A DNA stretch of 47,855 nucleotides from Pseudomonadota bacterium (GTDB lineage: Bacteria > Pseudomonadota > Gammaproteobacteria > Burkholderiales > Burkholderiaceae_C): contig JAJZUZ010000007.1 of the NCBI GenBank assembly GCA_021845965.1, positions 1 through 47,855 of the forward strand, written 5' to 3'. The position numbers were made by a program, and so were the translations under genes. Numbering within the stretch: the first letter of the stretch is position 1; each line of letters begins with the position of its first letter. This document shows positions 8,230 to 15,230 of the stretch, piece by piece. Under the pieces are notes generated by a model, which searched no databases, had not been told where the DNA came from, and saw only the letters and a list, made by a program, of their open reading frames with translations.

Positions 8230-10650
8230 ATGAAGCGCACGTTCAAGTTTCTGTCCATCCTGCTGATCCTGCTCCTGACCGCCCTGGCCATCGCGCTGGG
8301 CGCCGGTTTCTGGCACGCACGCAGCAAGCTGCCGCAACGCAGTGGCGCGCTGCCGCTGAGCGGGCTGCAGGCACCCGTGCTGGTGCAGTGGGACGAACGC
8401 GGTGTGCCCCACCTGCAGGCGCAGAACCAGACCGACCTGTACCGCGCGCTGGGCTTTCTGCACGCACAGGACCGCCTGTTCCAGATGGAGATGGTGCGCC
8501 GCCTGGCCCGGGGGGAACTGGCGGAGATCCTCGGCCCCAAGCTCGTGGACACCGACCGGCTGTTTCGCACCCTGGAGCTGCGCCAGCAGGCCCGCCTGAT
8601 GGCGCAGCGCATCGATCATGACAGCGCGACCTGGCAGGCCCTGCTGGCCTATCTGGACGGCATCAACGAGTTCCAGCAGACACGCCCGCTGCCACTGGAA
8701 TTCGAACTGCTGCGCATCGAGCCCCATCCCTTCACACCCGAAGACACGCTGGCCGTCGCCGGCTACCTGGCCTACAGCTTCGCTGCGGCGCTACGCACCG
8801 AGCCTGTGCTGACCTATGTGCGCGACCAGCTTGGCCCCGATTACCTGCGCATCTTCGATCTGGAGTGGCAGCCGCTGGGCGTCCTGGGCCCCCAGAACCA
8901 GACGCCCGTGGCGCTGGGCCGCGACGACTGGCGCGCGCTGGCACGCGTCTCCGAACTCAGTCAGCAGGCCCTGGCGCTGGCGGGCGTCCCGGTGCTGGAG
9001 GGCAGCAACGCCTGGGCCATCTCCGGTGCCCGTACCAGCAGCGGCAAGCCGCTGTTGGCGGGCGATCCGCACATCGCCTACGCGCTGCCGGCGGTCTGGT
9101 ACGAGGCGCACCTGTCCGCGCCCGACTTCGACCTCTACGGCCACTTCCAGGCCCTCAATCCCTTTGCGCTGCTCGGCCACAACCGCCAGTTCGGCTGGAG
9201 CCTGACCATGTTCCAGAACGACGACATGGACCTGGTGGCATTGAAGGTCAATCCGCAAAACCCGCAGCAGGTCTGGTACCAGGGCCAGTGGGCCACGCTG
9301 CAGACCCGCCAGGAGACGATTGCCGTCAAGGGCTCCGATCCGGTCACGCTGACGCTGCAGCGCTCTCCCTACGGCCCCATCATCAACCAGGCGTTTCCCG
9401 ACAGCCTGGGCAAGACGCCCGTGGCCATGTGGTGGACCTTCCTGGAGACCGACAACCCCATCCTGGACGCCTTCTACGAACTCAACCGGGCCGACACGCT
9501 GGCCAAGGCGCGCCGGGCGGCCAGCAAGATCCACGCGCCCGGGCTGAACGTCGTCTGGGCCAACGCTGCCGGCGACATCGGCTGGTGGGCGGCCGCCAAG
9601 CTGGTGCAGCGCCCGCTCAACGTGAATCCGAGCTTCATTCTCGACGGTGGCACACAGCAGGCCGACAAGCCGGGCTACTACCGCTTCGAGGACAACCCGC
9701 AGGAGGAAGATCCTGCCCGCGGCTACATCGTGTCGGCCAACCATCAGCCGGTCCCGCGCAGCGGCGTGCCGGTACCGGGTTACTACAACCTGCCGGCGCG
9801 CGCACAACGGCTGGACCAGTTGCTGCGCCAGAATGGGATCCGCTGGAACCTGCAGAACAGCCAGGCGCTTCAGCTGGACGAACAGACCGACTACGGCCCG
9901 CGCGTGCTGCGCCCGCTGCTGCCGCTGTTGCGCGAGCTCACCACCGATTCGATCGAACGTTCCCTGATCGACCAGCTGGCCGAATGGGACGGGCGCTACG
10001 CCGCCACCAGCTTTGCGCCGACGCTCTTCAACCAGTTCGTCTACGAACTGCTCAAGGCCGCGATGGCCGATGAGCTGGGCGAAGCCCAGTTCGCCAATCT
10101 CCTGCGCACGCGCGCGATCGACTACGCCCTGCCCCGACTGACCGCCGACGCAACCTCGCCTTGGTGGGACGACCGCCGTACGCCCGACCGGGAAAGCCGC
10201 AATGACATCGTGCGCCGCGCCTGGCGCGCCACACTGGATCATCTGCAAAAGGTCGACGGCCAGTCCCTGCCCGCCTGGACCTGGGGGCGCAATCATCTGC
10301 TGACCCACGCCCACCCGCTGGGCCGCATCAAGCCGCTGGACTGGCTGCTCAACGTCGGCCCGCTGGAGGCACCGGGAGGGCGTGAGATCCCCAACAACAT
10401 GGCGCATGCCATCGGCCCCGCCCCCTGGACCGTGGTGTACGGACCGTCCACGCGCCGCATCATCGATTTCGCCGACGCCGGCAAGGCCCTGGGCATCAAT
10501 CCCGTCGGCCAGAGCGGTGTCTGGCTGGATGAGCACTACAAGGACCAGGCGCCTGACTTCATCGCCGGCCGCTACCAGCCCATGCACCTCAATCCGGCCG
10601 ATGTGAAGGCCTCGACCCGCAGCACGCTGGTGCTGCAGCCGCCGTTCTAA
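8230..10650 (+). CDS. Penicillin/acyl-homoserine-lactone acylase family Ntn hydrolase
   Basis: The 806-residue protein has an N-terminal hydrophobic segment (residues about 7-27) that acts as a signal or anchor, so it is periplasmic. The penicillin-amidase fold follows. The predicted autocleavage point is before Ser259 in LEG-SNAWAISG, the usual nucleophile context, with the downstream motif GKPLLAGDPH. This would give an alpha chain of about 230 residues and a beta chain of about 548. Family members hydrolyse amide bonds of beta-lactams, N-acyl-homoserine lactones or other acyl amides; the substrate cannot be read from sequence. GAGAGAG lies upstream of the ATG. A possible -10 (TAAGAT) is at 8191-8196. 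Its stop codon overlaps the stop of the convergent HAD gene by 4 bp. Confidence 0.9.
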   Translation: MKRTFKFLSILLILLLTALAIALGAGFWHARSKLPQRSGALPLSGLQAPVLVQWDERGVPHLQAQNQTDLYRALGFLHAQDRLFQMEMVRRLARGELAEILGPKLVDTDRLFRTLELRQQARLMAQRIDHDSATWQALLAYLDGINEFQQTRPLPLEFELLRIEPHPFTPEDTLAVAGYLAYSFAAALRTEPVLTYVRDQLGPDYLRIFDLEWQPLGVLGPQNQTPVALGRDDWRALARVSELSQQALALAGVPVLEGSNAWAISGARTSSGKPLLAGDPHIAYALPAVWYEAHLSAPDFDLYGHFQALNPFALLGHNRQFGWSLTMFQNDDMDLVALKVNPQNPQQVWYQGQWATLQTRQETIAVKGSDPVTLTLQRSPYGPIINQAFPDSLGKTPVAMWWTFLETDNPILDAFYELNRADTLAKARRAASKIHAPGLNVVWANAAGDIGWWAAAKLVQRPLNVNPSFILDGGTQQADKPGYYRFEDNPQEEDPARGYIVSANHQPVPRSGVPVPGYYNLPARAQRLDQLLRQNGIRWNLQNSQALQLDEQTDYGPRVLRPLLPLLRELTTDSIERSLIDQLAEWDGRYAATSFAPTLFNQFVYELLKAAMADELGEAQFANLLRTRAIDYALPRLTADATSPWWDDRRTPDRESRNDIVRRAWRATLDHLQKVDGQSLPAWTWGRNHLLTHAHPLGRIKPLDWLLNVGPLEAPGGREIPNNMAHAIGPAPWTVVYGPSTRRIIDFADAGKALGINPVGQSGVWLDEHYKDQAPDFIAGRYQPMHLNPADVKASTRSTLVLQPPF

Positions 10651-11351
10651 GCGGCCCCCTTCAGCAGTTCGCACAGGGCGGCCATGTCAGACACGGTGGC
10701 ATGCGGCCGATGCGTATCGTGCAGCCAGTCATGGCCCGCGCGGTTCACCCACACGGCCTGCAGACCGGCGTCCAGCGCCCCGACGACGTCCAGTGCGGCA
10801 TCGTCCCCCACATGCAGCACCTCGTGCGGCTGCACACCGGCGGCAAAGGCGGCCGCGTGAAAGATGCGGGCATCGGGCTTGCCGGCACCAAAGGCCTGCG
10901 CGCTCAGTCCGGCATGGAAATAATCCCCCAGGCCGATGCGCTGCACGTCGGCGTTGCCATTGGACACTGCCACGACCGGAAAGCGGCTGGCCAGCCAGGC
11001 CAGTGCCGGGCGCGCGTCCTCGTACAGTTCGACCCGCATGCGCTCGGCGATGAAGACTTCATAGGCCGGTGCCACCAGGGCCGTATCCTCCGCGTGCCGC
11101 TGCAGCGCCCGGCGCACCAGCTCCTGCCGCAGGGTGCGCAGGTCATGACCGATCTCCGGACGGTCGGCCTGCACCTCGCGCCGCAAGGCCAGGCGCTGCT
11201 CGGCATCGGCCAGGAAGGCCGCCGTCTGCGGCGCGTGGGGCCGCAGCCAGTCCTGCAGGGCCTGCTCGGCGCGTGCAATCACCGGCCAGATCGGCCACAG
11301 GGTGTCGTCAAGATCCAGGGATATGGCCCTGACCTTCTTCGGATCCAGCAT
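10647..11351 (-). CDS. HAD-superfamily hydrolase (phosphatase)
   Basis: The 234-residue protein shows HAD motif I DLDDTLWP with the two catalytic Asp, motif II SNGN, the Lys of motif III in GAGKPDARIF and motif IV GDDAALD. The cap domain lies between motifs I and II, as in class C1 haloacid-dehalogenase/YigB-like phosphatases. It would dephosphorylate a small phosphorylated metabolite, possibly a sugar phosphate or FMN-type substrate, but this is inference from family. ATG 11349-11351 (MLDPKKVRAIS) is used because the upstream extension runs into hemH. It is divergent from hemH with only 19 bp between start codons and convergent with the acylase gene. Confidence 0.85.
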   Translation of the reverse strand: MLDPKKVRAISLDLDDTLWPIWPVIARAEQALQDWLRPHAPQTAAFLADAEQRLALRREVQADRPEIGHDLRTLRQELVRRALQRHAEDTALVAPAYEVFIAERMRVELYEDARPALAWLASRFPVVAVSNGNADVQRIGLGDYFHAGLSAQAFGAGKPDARIFHAAAFAAGVQPHEVLHVGDDAALDVVGALDAGLQAVWVNRAGHDWLHDTHRPHATVSDMAALCELLKGAA

Positions 11352-11359
11352 AGGTGGGC

Positions 11360-11366
11360 GAGAATA
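11360..11366. promoter_or_regulatory. Shared -10-like box between HAD gene and hemH
   Basis: Within the 19-bp gap, the block GAGAATA reads GAGAAT towards hemH (5 nt before its ATG) and TATTCT towards the HAD gene (9 nt before its ATG). Both would give leaderless or nearly leaderless mRNAs. No -35 boxes are clear. Confidence 0.4.
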
Positions 11367-11370
11367 CCGC

Positions 11371-12462
11371 ATGGCTTTCCGTACCGAACCCACCTACCCC
11401 CATGGCCGGGCACCTGGCACGGCCATCCTGCTGTGCAACCTGGGCACGCCCGATGCGCCCACGCCGGCCGCGCTACGCCGCTACCTGGCGGAATTCCTGG
11501 GTGACCACCGCGTGGTTGAAATCCCCAAACCGATCTGGTGGCTGATCCTGCACGGCATCATCCTGCGCGTGCGCCCCGCCAAGTCGGCCGCCAAGTACGC
11601 AACCATCTGGACGCCCGAGGGCTCGCCGCTCAAGGTCTGGACCGAGAAGCAGGCGCAGCAGCTGCAGGGCTGGCTGCACCAGCAGGGCCACCAGGTGACG
11701 GTCCGCTACGCCATGCGCTACGGCAACCCCTCGATTGCGGCCCAGCTCGATGCCCTCAAGGCCGAGGGCGCGACGCGCGTGCTGGTGCTGCCGGCCTACC
11801 CGCAATATTCCGGCACCACCACGGCCAGCGTCTTCGATGCTGTCTACACCTGGGCGGCGCAGGTGCGCAGCCTCCCCGAACTGCGCTTTGTCAATCGCTA
11901 TCACGACGACGCCGGCTACATCGCCGCCCTGGCGCAGCGCATCCGCGCCCACTGGCAGCAACACGGCCGTCCGGAGCAACTCGTATTGAGCTTTCACGGC
12001 GTGCCCGAGCGCACCCTGCACCTGGGTGACCCCTACCACTGCGAGTGCCACAAGACCGCGCGCCTGCTGGCGCAGGAACTGGAGCTAACCAAGGAGCAGT
12101 ACCGGGTGACCTTCCAGTCGCGCTTTGGCAAGGCCAAGTGGCTGGAACCCTACACCGAGCCGACGCTGGTGGCGCTGGCCCAGGCCGGGGTGAAGCGCGT
12201 GGATGTGGCCTGCCCGGGCTTCACCAGCGATTGCCTGGAAACGCTGGAGGAAATTGCCCAGGAAGGACGTGAGGCCTTCCTGCATGCCGGGGGCCAGGAA
12301 TTCCACTACATCCCCTGCCTGAACGACACGCCCGCCTGGATCGAGGCGCTGGGCCAGCTGGCACAACGCCACCTGGCTGGCTGGCCGACGCAGGAGCCGG
12401 CGGATGCCCAGGCGCTGGCGGCCTCGCGCGCCGCGGCGCAGTCCCTGGGCGCGCCGCGCTAG
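11371..12462 (+). CDS. hemH: Ferrochelatase
   Basis: The 363-residue protein inserts Fe(II) into protoporphyrin IX, the last step of protoheme synthesis, at the inner face of the cytoplasmic membrane. Seen are the N-terminal AILLCNLGTPDAP, the metal-binding His in LSFHGVPERT, and the C-terminal signature region CPGFTSDCLETLEEI with the conserved Glu. Length is typical for proteobacterial HemH. ATG 11371 is preferred over upstream in-frame codons because those overlap the divergent HAD gene and lie beyond the -10-like box. There is no C-terminal transmembrane extension. Confidence 0.95.
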   Translation: MAFRTEPTYPHGRAPGTAILLCNLGTPDAPTPAALRRYLAEFLGDHRVVEIPKPIWWLILHGIILRVRPAKSAAKYATIWTPEGSPLKVWTEKQAQQLQGWLHQQGHQVTVRYAMRYGNPSIAAQLDALKAEGATRVLVLPAYPQYSGTTTASVFDAVYTWAAQVRSLPELRFVNRYHDDAGYIAALAQRIRAHWQQHGRPEQLVLSFHGVPERTLHLGDPYHCECHKTARLLAQELELTKEQYRVTFQSRFGKAKWLEPYTEPTLVALAQAGVKRVDVACPGFTSDCLETLEEIAQEGREAFLHAGGQEFHYIPCLNDTPAWIEALGQLAQRHLAGWPTQEPADAQALAASRAAAQSLGAPR

Positions 12463-12479
12463 CAGCCCCAGCCCCCGCC

Positions 12480-13136
12480 TCAGGTCTTCTTCGGATGCCG
12501 CAGCGACTCGTAGGCCGGCCGGGTCAGGCATCGGTGCAGCCAGGCGCTGCTCAGCGGAAACTCGGCCATGAGCTCCCGCGCGGCGCGCACCCAGAGCAGG
12601 ACGCTGGCCACACAGAGATCGGCCAGCGTGAAGCGATCGGCGGCGAGATTTGACTCGCCGCGCGCCTGCTGCTGCGCCAGATGCTGCTCCAGCACGCGCA
12701 ATGGCACCTTCAGGCGCTGCGCGGCCGCATCGGCCAGCTCGGGCTTGCGTTGTTCGGCGGGCATGACCAGACGATGCATGAGCACGGTCAACGCGTCCTT
12801 CTCCACCTCGGTGACCGTCCAGAAGCTCCAGCGCAGGGCTTCGGCGTCCTCGCGCGGTGTCGCCGGCACGAGGTTCGCGCCATCAGGCCTGCCATGGTGC
12901 CGCGCGATGTAGAGCGCACAGGCCATGCTCTCCCAGACGGTCACCGCCCCGTCCGCCCGGTGGTCCACCACCACCGGAATGTGGCCGTTGGGATTGAGCG
13001 CCAGGAATTCCGAGGTGCGCGTCGAGCCGGCCCGGTAGTCGGTCTGCACGTGCTCAAAATCCAGGCCGAGTTCGGTCGCAACCCACAAGGGCCGCAGCGC
13101 GCGGGAAGCCTGGATGCCATAGATGGTCAGGGCCAT
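12480..13136 (-). CDS. Glutathione S-transferase family protein
   Basis: The 218-residue protein has an N-terminal thioredoxin-like GST domain (MALTIYGIQASRALRPLW, with NPNGHIPVVVD containing the cis-Pro, then ESMACALYIA with the gamma-glutamyl-binding Glu-Ser) and an all-helical C-terminal domain with DRFTLADLCVAS. It would conjugate or reduce electrophilic substrates with glutathione in the cytoplasm; the exact class and substrate are unknown. AAGGAG lies 9 nt before the ATG. It converges on hemH with a 17-bp gap. Confidence 0.88.
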   Translation of the reverse strand: MALTIYGIQASRALRPLWVATELGLDFEHVQTDYRAGSTRTSEFLALNPNGHIPVVVDHRADGAVTVWESMACALYIARHHGRPDGANLVPATPREDAEALRWSFWTVTEVEKDALTVLMHRLVMPAEQRKPELADAAAQRLKVPLRVLEQHLAQQQARGESNLAADRFTLADLCVASVLLWVRAARELMAEFPLSSAWLHRCLTRPAYESLRHPKKT

Positions 13137-13226
13137 GGGAAAAGTTCTCCTTGTCGACCCCGCATTCTGCCAAGTGCCGGACCGCCGGGTGTCGCGGGTT
13201 TGCCAGTGCTAAAGTGCCGGACAGCT

Positions 13227-13634
13227 ATGGAATCCATGCGCATTGACAAGTGGCTGTGGGCCGCCCGCTTCTACAAGACACGTGCCCTGGCGGTCGAGGA
13301 AATCGGCAAGGGGCGCGTGCTGGTGAACGACCAGACGGTGAAACCGGCGCGCGAAGTGCGTGCGGGCGACCTGGTCACCCTGCGCCAGGGGGCTGTCATC
13401 CGCACCGTGCTGCTCAAGGGTCTTAGCAACCAGCGAGGCCCGGCGCCGGTCGCCCAGCAGCTGTATGAGGAAACCGAGGCCAGCCGGCTGGCCCGGGAGA
13501 CGAGCGCGGAGCAGCGGCGGCTCGCGGCAGAACCCGCTCTGAGCATCGAGCAGGGGCGGCCAACCAAGCGGGACCGGCGGCAACTCGACCAGGCGCGCTG
13601 GGGGGATCGGTGGAGTGCGTCGGCGGATTCGTAG
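13227..13634 (+). CDS. hslR: S4-domain RNA-binding protein, heat-shock protein 15 type
   Basis: The 135-residue protein begins with an S4 RNA-binding domain (MRIDKWLWAARFYKTRALA, with GRVLVNDQTVKPAREV and the DLVTLRQG turn). A basic tail ends with PTKRDRRQLDQARWGDRW, typical of the Hsp15 family. Hsp15 binds free 50S subunits carrying nascent chains and helps rescue stalled ribosomes. ATG 13227 is used; ATG 13236 is equally possible. A TAAAGT box at 13210-13215 may be the -10. The gene ends at a strong bidirectional terminator just before the tRNA-Ser island. Confidence 0.88.
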   Translation: MESMRIDKWLWAARFYKTRALAVEEIGKGRVLVNDQTVKPAREVRAGDLVTLRQGAVIRTVLLKGLSNQRGPAPVAQQLYEETEASRLARETSAEQRRLAAEPALSIEQGRPTKRDRRQLDQARWGDRWSASADS

Positions 13635-13764
13635 CTCGCCCGAGTGCTCCTGCAACGATCGAGGCACGGAGGGACTGCTCGAGATTCGTCTGGCGCGAAT
13701 TTCTCGGGGCTGCCCGCGTCCAGAAACAGAGGGTTCTCGTCATCCTCCGGCTGCGCCAAAAACA

Positions 13765-13793
13765 AAGCCCCGCCATAGGCGGGGCTTGTTTTT
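13765..13793 (+). terminator. Strong bidirectional terminator after hslR
   Basis: AAGCCCCGCC (13765-13774) and GGCGGGGCTT (13778-13787) form a perfect 10-bp stem with a 3-nt loop, followed by GTTTTT. The symmetry extends outward (CGCCAAAAAC at 13754 with GTTTTTGGCG ending 13797, one bulged A), so T runs flank it on both strands. It serves hslR and was probably also the original terminator of tRNA-Ser before the island inserted. Confidence 0.85.
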
Positions 13794-13815
13794 GGCGGAG
13801 ACGGAGGAGATCGAA
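13793..13815 (-). repeat. Left att-like copy of the tRNA-Ser 3' end
   Basis: The copy begins TGGCGGAGACGGAGG, identical for 15 bases to the CCA end and acceptor/T-stem of tRNA-Ser, then has three mismatches and five more matches (TCGAA). It lies exactly 1300 bp from the tRNA copy and directly abuts the terminator on its left. It is best read as the displaced original tRNA end. Confidence 0.7.
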
Positions 13816-13857
13816 TAGCTAGTATCCATGCGGGTTTCCAAGGGTTCGAGAGCAAAA

Positions 13858-13877
13858 TGCCTACAAATTTGCCTACA
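13858..13877 (+). repeat. Arm-type 20-bp repeat, left copy
   Basis: TGCCTACAAATTTGCCTACA, itself two TGCCTACA units separated by AATT, is repeated identically at 14938-14957. It lies 43 bp inside the left att copy. Paired direct octamers near an att core are typical of tyrosine-integrase arm sites. Confidence 0.75.
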
Positions 13878-13914
13878 CACATTTTCACTTTATGAAAATA
13901 TTTTGAGAGAAGCA

Positions 13915-14814
13915 ATGGCAATGATCTCTAAAGTCAGCGAGTCCAACACATTCGTGCCGGAGTACATGCCTGTCCTTGTCAGGATCAATAGAACACCCGG
14001 GCTTCCCGATAAGGAGCGAGTTCAATGGATTGGCACGGTCTTCGTCGTCGGCATCCAAATGCTGTTCACAGCAAAGCATGTAGCACAGCAGCTACTCAAG
14101 GATGACCCAGCCTTAGCACAAGGGAAACCATCTCAATATCAATACGCCATCATTCAGGTACGCAAGACTTCAAACGAGCTATTCATCTGGAACATTCATA
14201 CGATCGGGATGATTGATAACTGCGACATCGCAGTTATTACATTAAGTCCGGCTCATAGCTCCGCCCAGAACTACTTGCATTGGTCGGGACTACCTTTGAC
14301 TCTCATCCCACCAAGAGTTGGGGACAGAGTAGCCGCTAGCGGCATCCATCAGATACATGTGAAGCAAGTGCAGTTGAACGGCGAGTCGATCCATATTGAT
14401 ATAGATGTCGAACGCTCGTTTTCCGAAGGTGTGGTCAAGGATGTGCACTTTGAGCAGCGCGACCGCGGACTTTACTCATGGCCCTGCTTTCAAGTAGACG
14501 CTCAATTCGACCCTGGTATGAGCGGTGGGTACATTGTCAACGAGCGAAACGAAGTCTGCGGCGTGGTGTGCGGTAGCCTTGGTGCAACCTCCCCCGATGA
14601 AGAACACATTTCATACGGGTCACTACTCTGGCCAACAGTAAGCCTGCCAATTCCCCCTCAATGGATTCCGAATGCCCCGCCCGAGCAAGAGTGCCTACTG
14701 TGGGACTACTACCACCGAGTAGAGCCCCGGCCCATAGGCATAGATAGGGTGAACCTCAGAAATGAACTTGCGACCGGAGGATCACTCATCAGTTCCTACA
14801 CGGATCCATCGTAG
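13915..14814 (+). CDS. Trypsin-fold serine protease, island cargo
   Basis: The 299-residue protein has no signal peptide or membrane segment, so it is probably cytoplasmic. A chymotrypsin-like triad is visible and well spaced: His55 in LFTAKHVAQ, Asp104 in DNCDIAVITL and Ser203 in the oxyanion motif DPGMSGGYIV. The region after GGYIVNERNEVCGVVCG completes the second barrel; the last 60 residues match nothing I recognise. ATG 13915 is chosen because GAGAG precedes it and the triad spacing begins there; ATG 13921 is possible, and the frame runs back to 13828 through the arm repeat. Base composition and codon use differ sharply from the flanking genes, showing transfer. It is the only gene of the tRNA-Ser island. 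Similar orphan proteases occur in phage-defence and regulatory islands, but its role here is unknown. Confidence 0.75.
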   Translation: MAMISKVSESNTFVPEYMPVLVRINRTPGLPDKERVQWIGTVFVVGIQMLFTAKHVAQQLLKDDPALAQGKPSQYQYAIIQVRKTSNELFIWNIHTIGMIDNCDIAVITLSPAHSSAQNYLHWSGLPLTLIPPRVGDRVAASGIHQIHVKQVQLNGESIHIDIDVERSFSEGVVKDVHFEQRDRGLYSWPCFQVDAQFDPGMSGGYIVNERNEVCGVVCGSLGATSPDEEHISYGSLLWPTVSLPIPPQWIPNAPPEQECLLWDYYHRVEPRPIGIDRVNLRNELATGGSLISSYTDPS

Positions 14815-14817
14815 GCA
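14811..14817 (-). repeat. Inverted TGCCTAC unit at the protease stop codon
   Basis: GTAGGCA is the reverse complement of the island repeat unit and overlaps the TAG stop of the protease gene. It may be a further arm site or chance. Confidence 0.35.
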
Positions 14818-14836
14818 GCTTTCTAGTGAATCTCTG

Positions 14837-14861
14837 TTCGAATCCTTGACCAGGATTCGAA
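14837..14861. repeat. Perfect 10-bp inverted repeat resembling a T-arm
   Basis: TTCGAATCCT (14837-14846) and AGGATTCGAA (14852-14861) flank the 5-nt loop TGACC. Each arm contains GATTCGAA, the motif of the tRNA-Ser T-arm. It lies 22 bp after the protease stop. With no T run it is not a standard terminator; it could be a recombinase core-like site. Confidence 0.5.
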
Positions 14862-14872
14862 TCATCAACATC

Positions 14873-14912
14873 AAAACCCGAAGAGATAAGACCAGTTCTG
14901 AATCGGTTTTTT
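14873..14912 (+). terminator. Candidate terminator after the protease gene
   Basis: AAAACCCGA pairs with TCGGTTTT with one bulged base across a 21-nt loop, and the second arm merges into six T. This is the nearest plausible terminator for the protease transcript. Confidence 0.4.
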
Positions 14913-14917
14913 CACTC

Positions 14918-14926
14918 TTGTAGGCA
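14918..14926 (-). repeat. Inverted arm-type unit
   Basis: TTGTAGGCA is the reverse complement of TGCCTACAA and sits 11 bp before the right 20-bp repeat, adding an opposite-facing site to the right arm. Confidence 0.55.
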
Positions 14927-14937
14927 TCCATCTTTTT

Positions 14938-14957
14938 TGCCTACAAATTTGCCTACA
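14938..14957 (+). repeat. Arm-type 20-bp repeat, right copy
   Basis: Identical to 13858-13877 over 20 bases, with different flanks. It lies 135 bp inside the tRNA-Ser copy of the att repeat. Confidence 0.75.
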
Positions 14958-15049
14958 GCACACTCTGCTCCCTACGCAAAACTTCAAAAATTAGGCATTT
15001 TTGGAGGTACAAAAACGAGCGTGAAATCTGCATGTAAGTGGTTGATTCG

Positions 15050-15088
15050 AAAAAGAAAAAGCCCGCAATCGCTGCCGACTGCGGGCTT
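15050..15088 (-). terminator. Terminator of tRNA-Ser, supplied by the island
   Basis: On the minus strand AAGCCCGCA and TGCGGGCTT (15080-15088 with 15059-15067) form a 9-bp stem with a 12-nt loop, followed by TTTCTTTTTC. It begins 4 nt past the CCA of tRNA-Ser. As the left end has another terminator next to the displaced tRNA end, the element seems to bring its own. Confidence 0.8.
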
Positions 15089-15092
15089 CATC

Positions 15093-15115
15093 TGGCGGAG
15101 ACGGAGGGATTCGAA
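15093..15115 (-). repeat. Right att-like copy (3' end of tRNA-Ser)
   Basis: These bases are the functional CCA, acceptor 3' strand and part of the T-stem of tRNA-Ser, and match 13793-13815 in 20 of 23 positions. Integration into tRNA 3' ends usually preserves the tRNA in this way. Confidence 0.7.
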
Positions 15116-15186
15116 CCCTCGATGCACGTTTTAGCGCGCATACTCCCTTAGCAGGGGAGCACCTTCGGCCTCTCGGTCACGTCTCC
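15093..15186 (-). tRNA. tRNA-Ser, anticodon GCU
   Basis: The minus strand folds as a class II tRNA with acceptor GGAGACG/CGTCTCC, anticodon loop CTGCTAA (anticodon GCT at 15150-15152) on stem CTCCC/GGGAG, a long variable arm and T arm GAGGG-TTCGAAT-CCCTC. The CCA is encoded (15093-15095). It follows lysC in the same direction and is the integration target of the adjacent mini-island. Confidence 0.95.
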
Positions 15187-15200
15187 AAATCGAAGGCTGG

Positions 15201-15230
15201 ATTATCGCACGACTTGCGCGATATTTCTCA
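15201..15230 (-). promoter_or_regulatory. Promoter of tRNA-Ser
   Basis: On the minus strand TGAGAA (15225-15230, overlapping the lysC stop) and GATAAT (15201-15206) are 18 nt apart. The -10 ends 14 nt before the mature tRNA 5' end. Confidence 0.45.

Larger units (their letters stand above)
13793..15115. mobile_element. Mini-island in the 3' end of tRNA-Ser, no integrase
   Basis: About 1.3 kb of visibly AT-richer DNA lies between two direct copies of the tRNA-Ser 3' end (13793-13815 and 15093-15115; 20 of 23 bases match). Just inside each end is an identical 20-bp repeat that looks like integrase arm-binding sites. The only protein is a trypsin-like protease. No recombinase gene or recognisable remnant is present. 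The structure fits a non-autonomous element mobilised in trans, or the scar of a larger island that lost its int module by deletion. Confidence 0.7.

Noticed and set aside
14937-15134. 65-codon frame at the right end of the island
   Set aside because: It starts in the arm repeat and reads through the terminator and the tRNA-Ser gene, so it is not a plausible protein gene.
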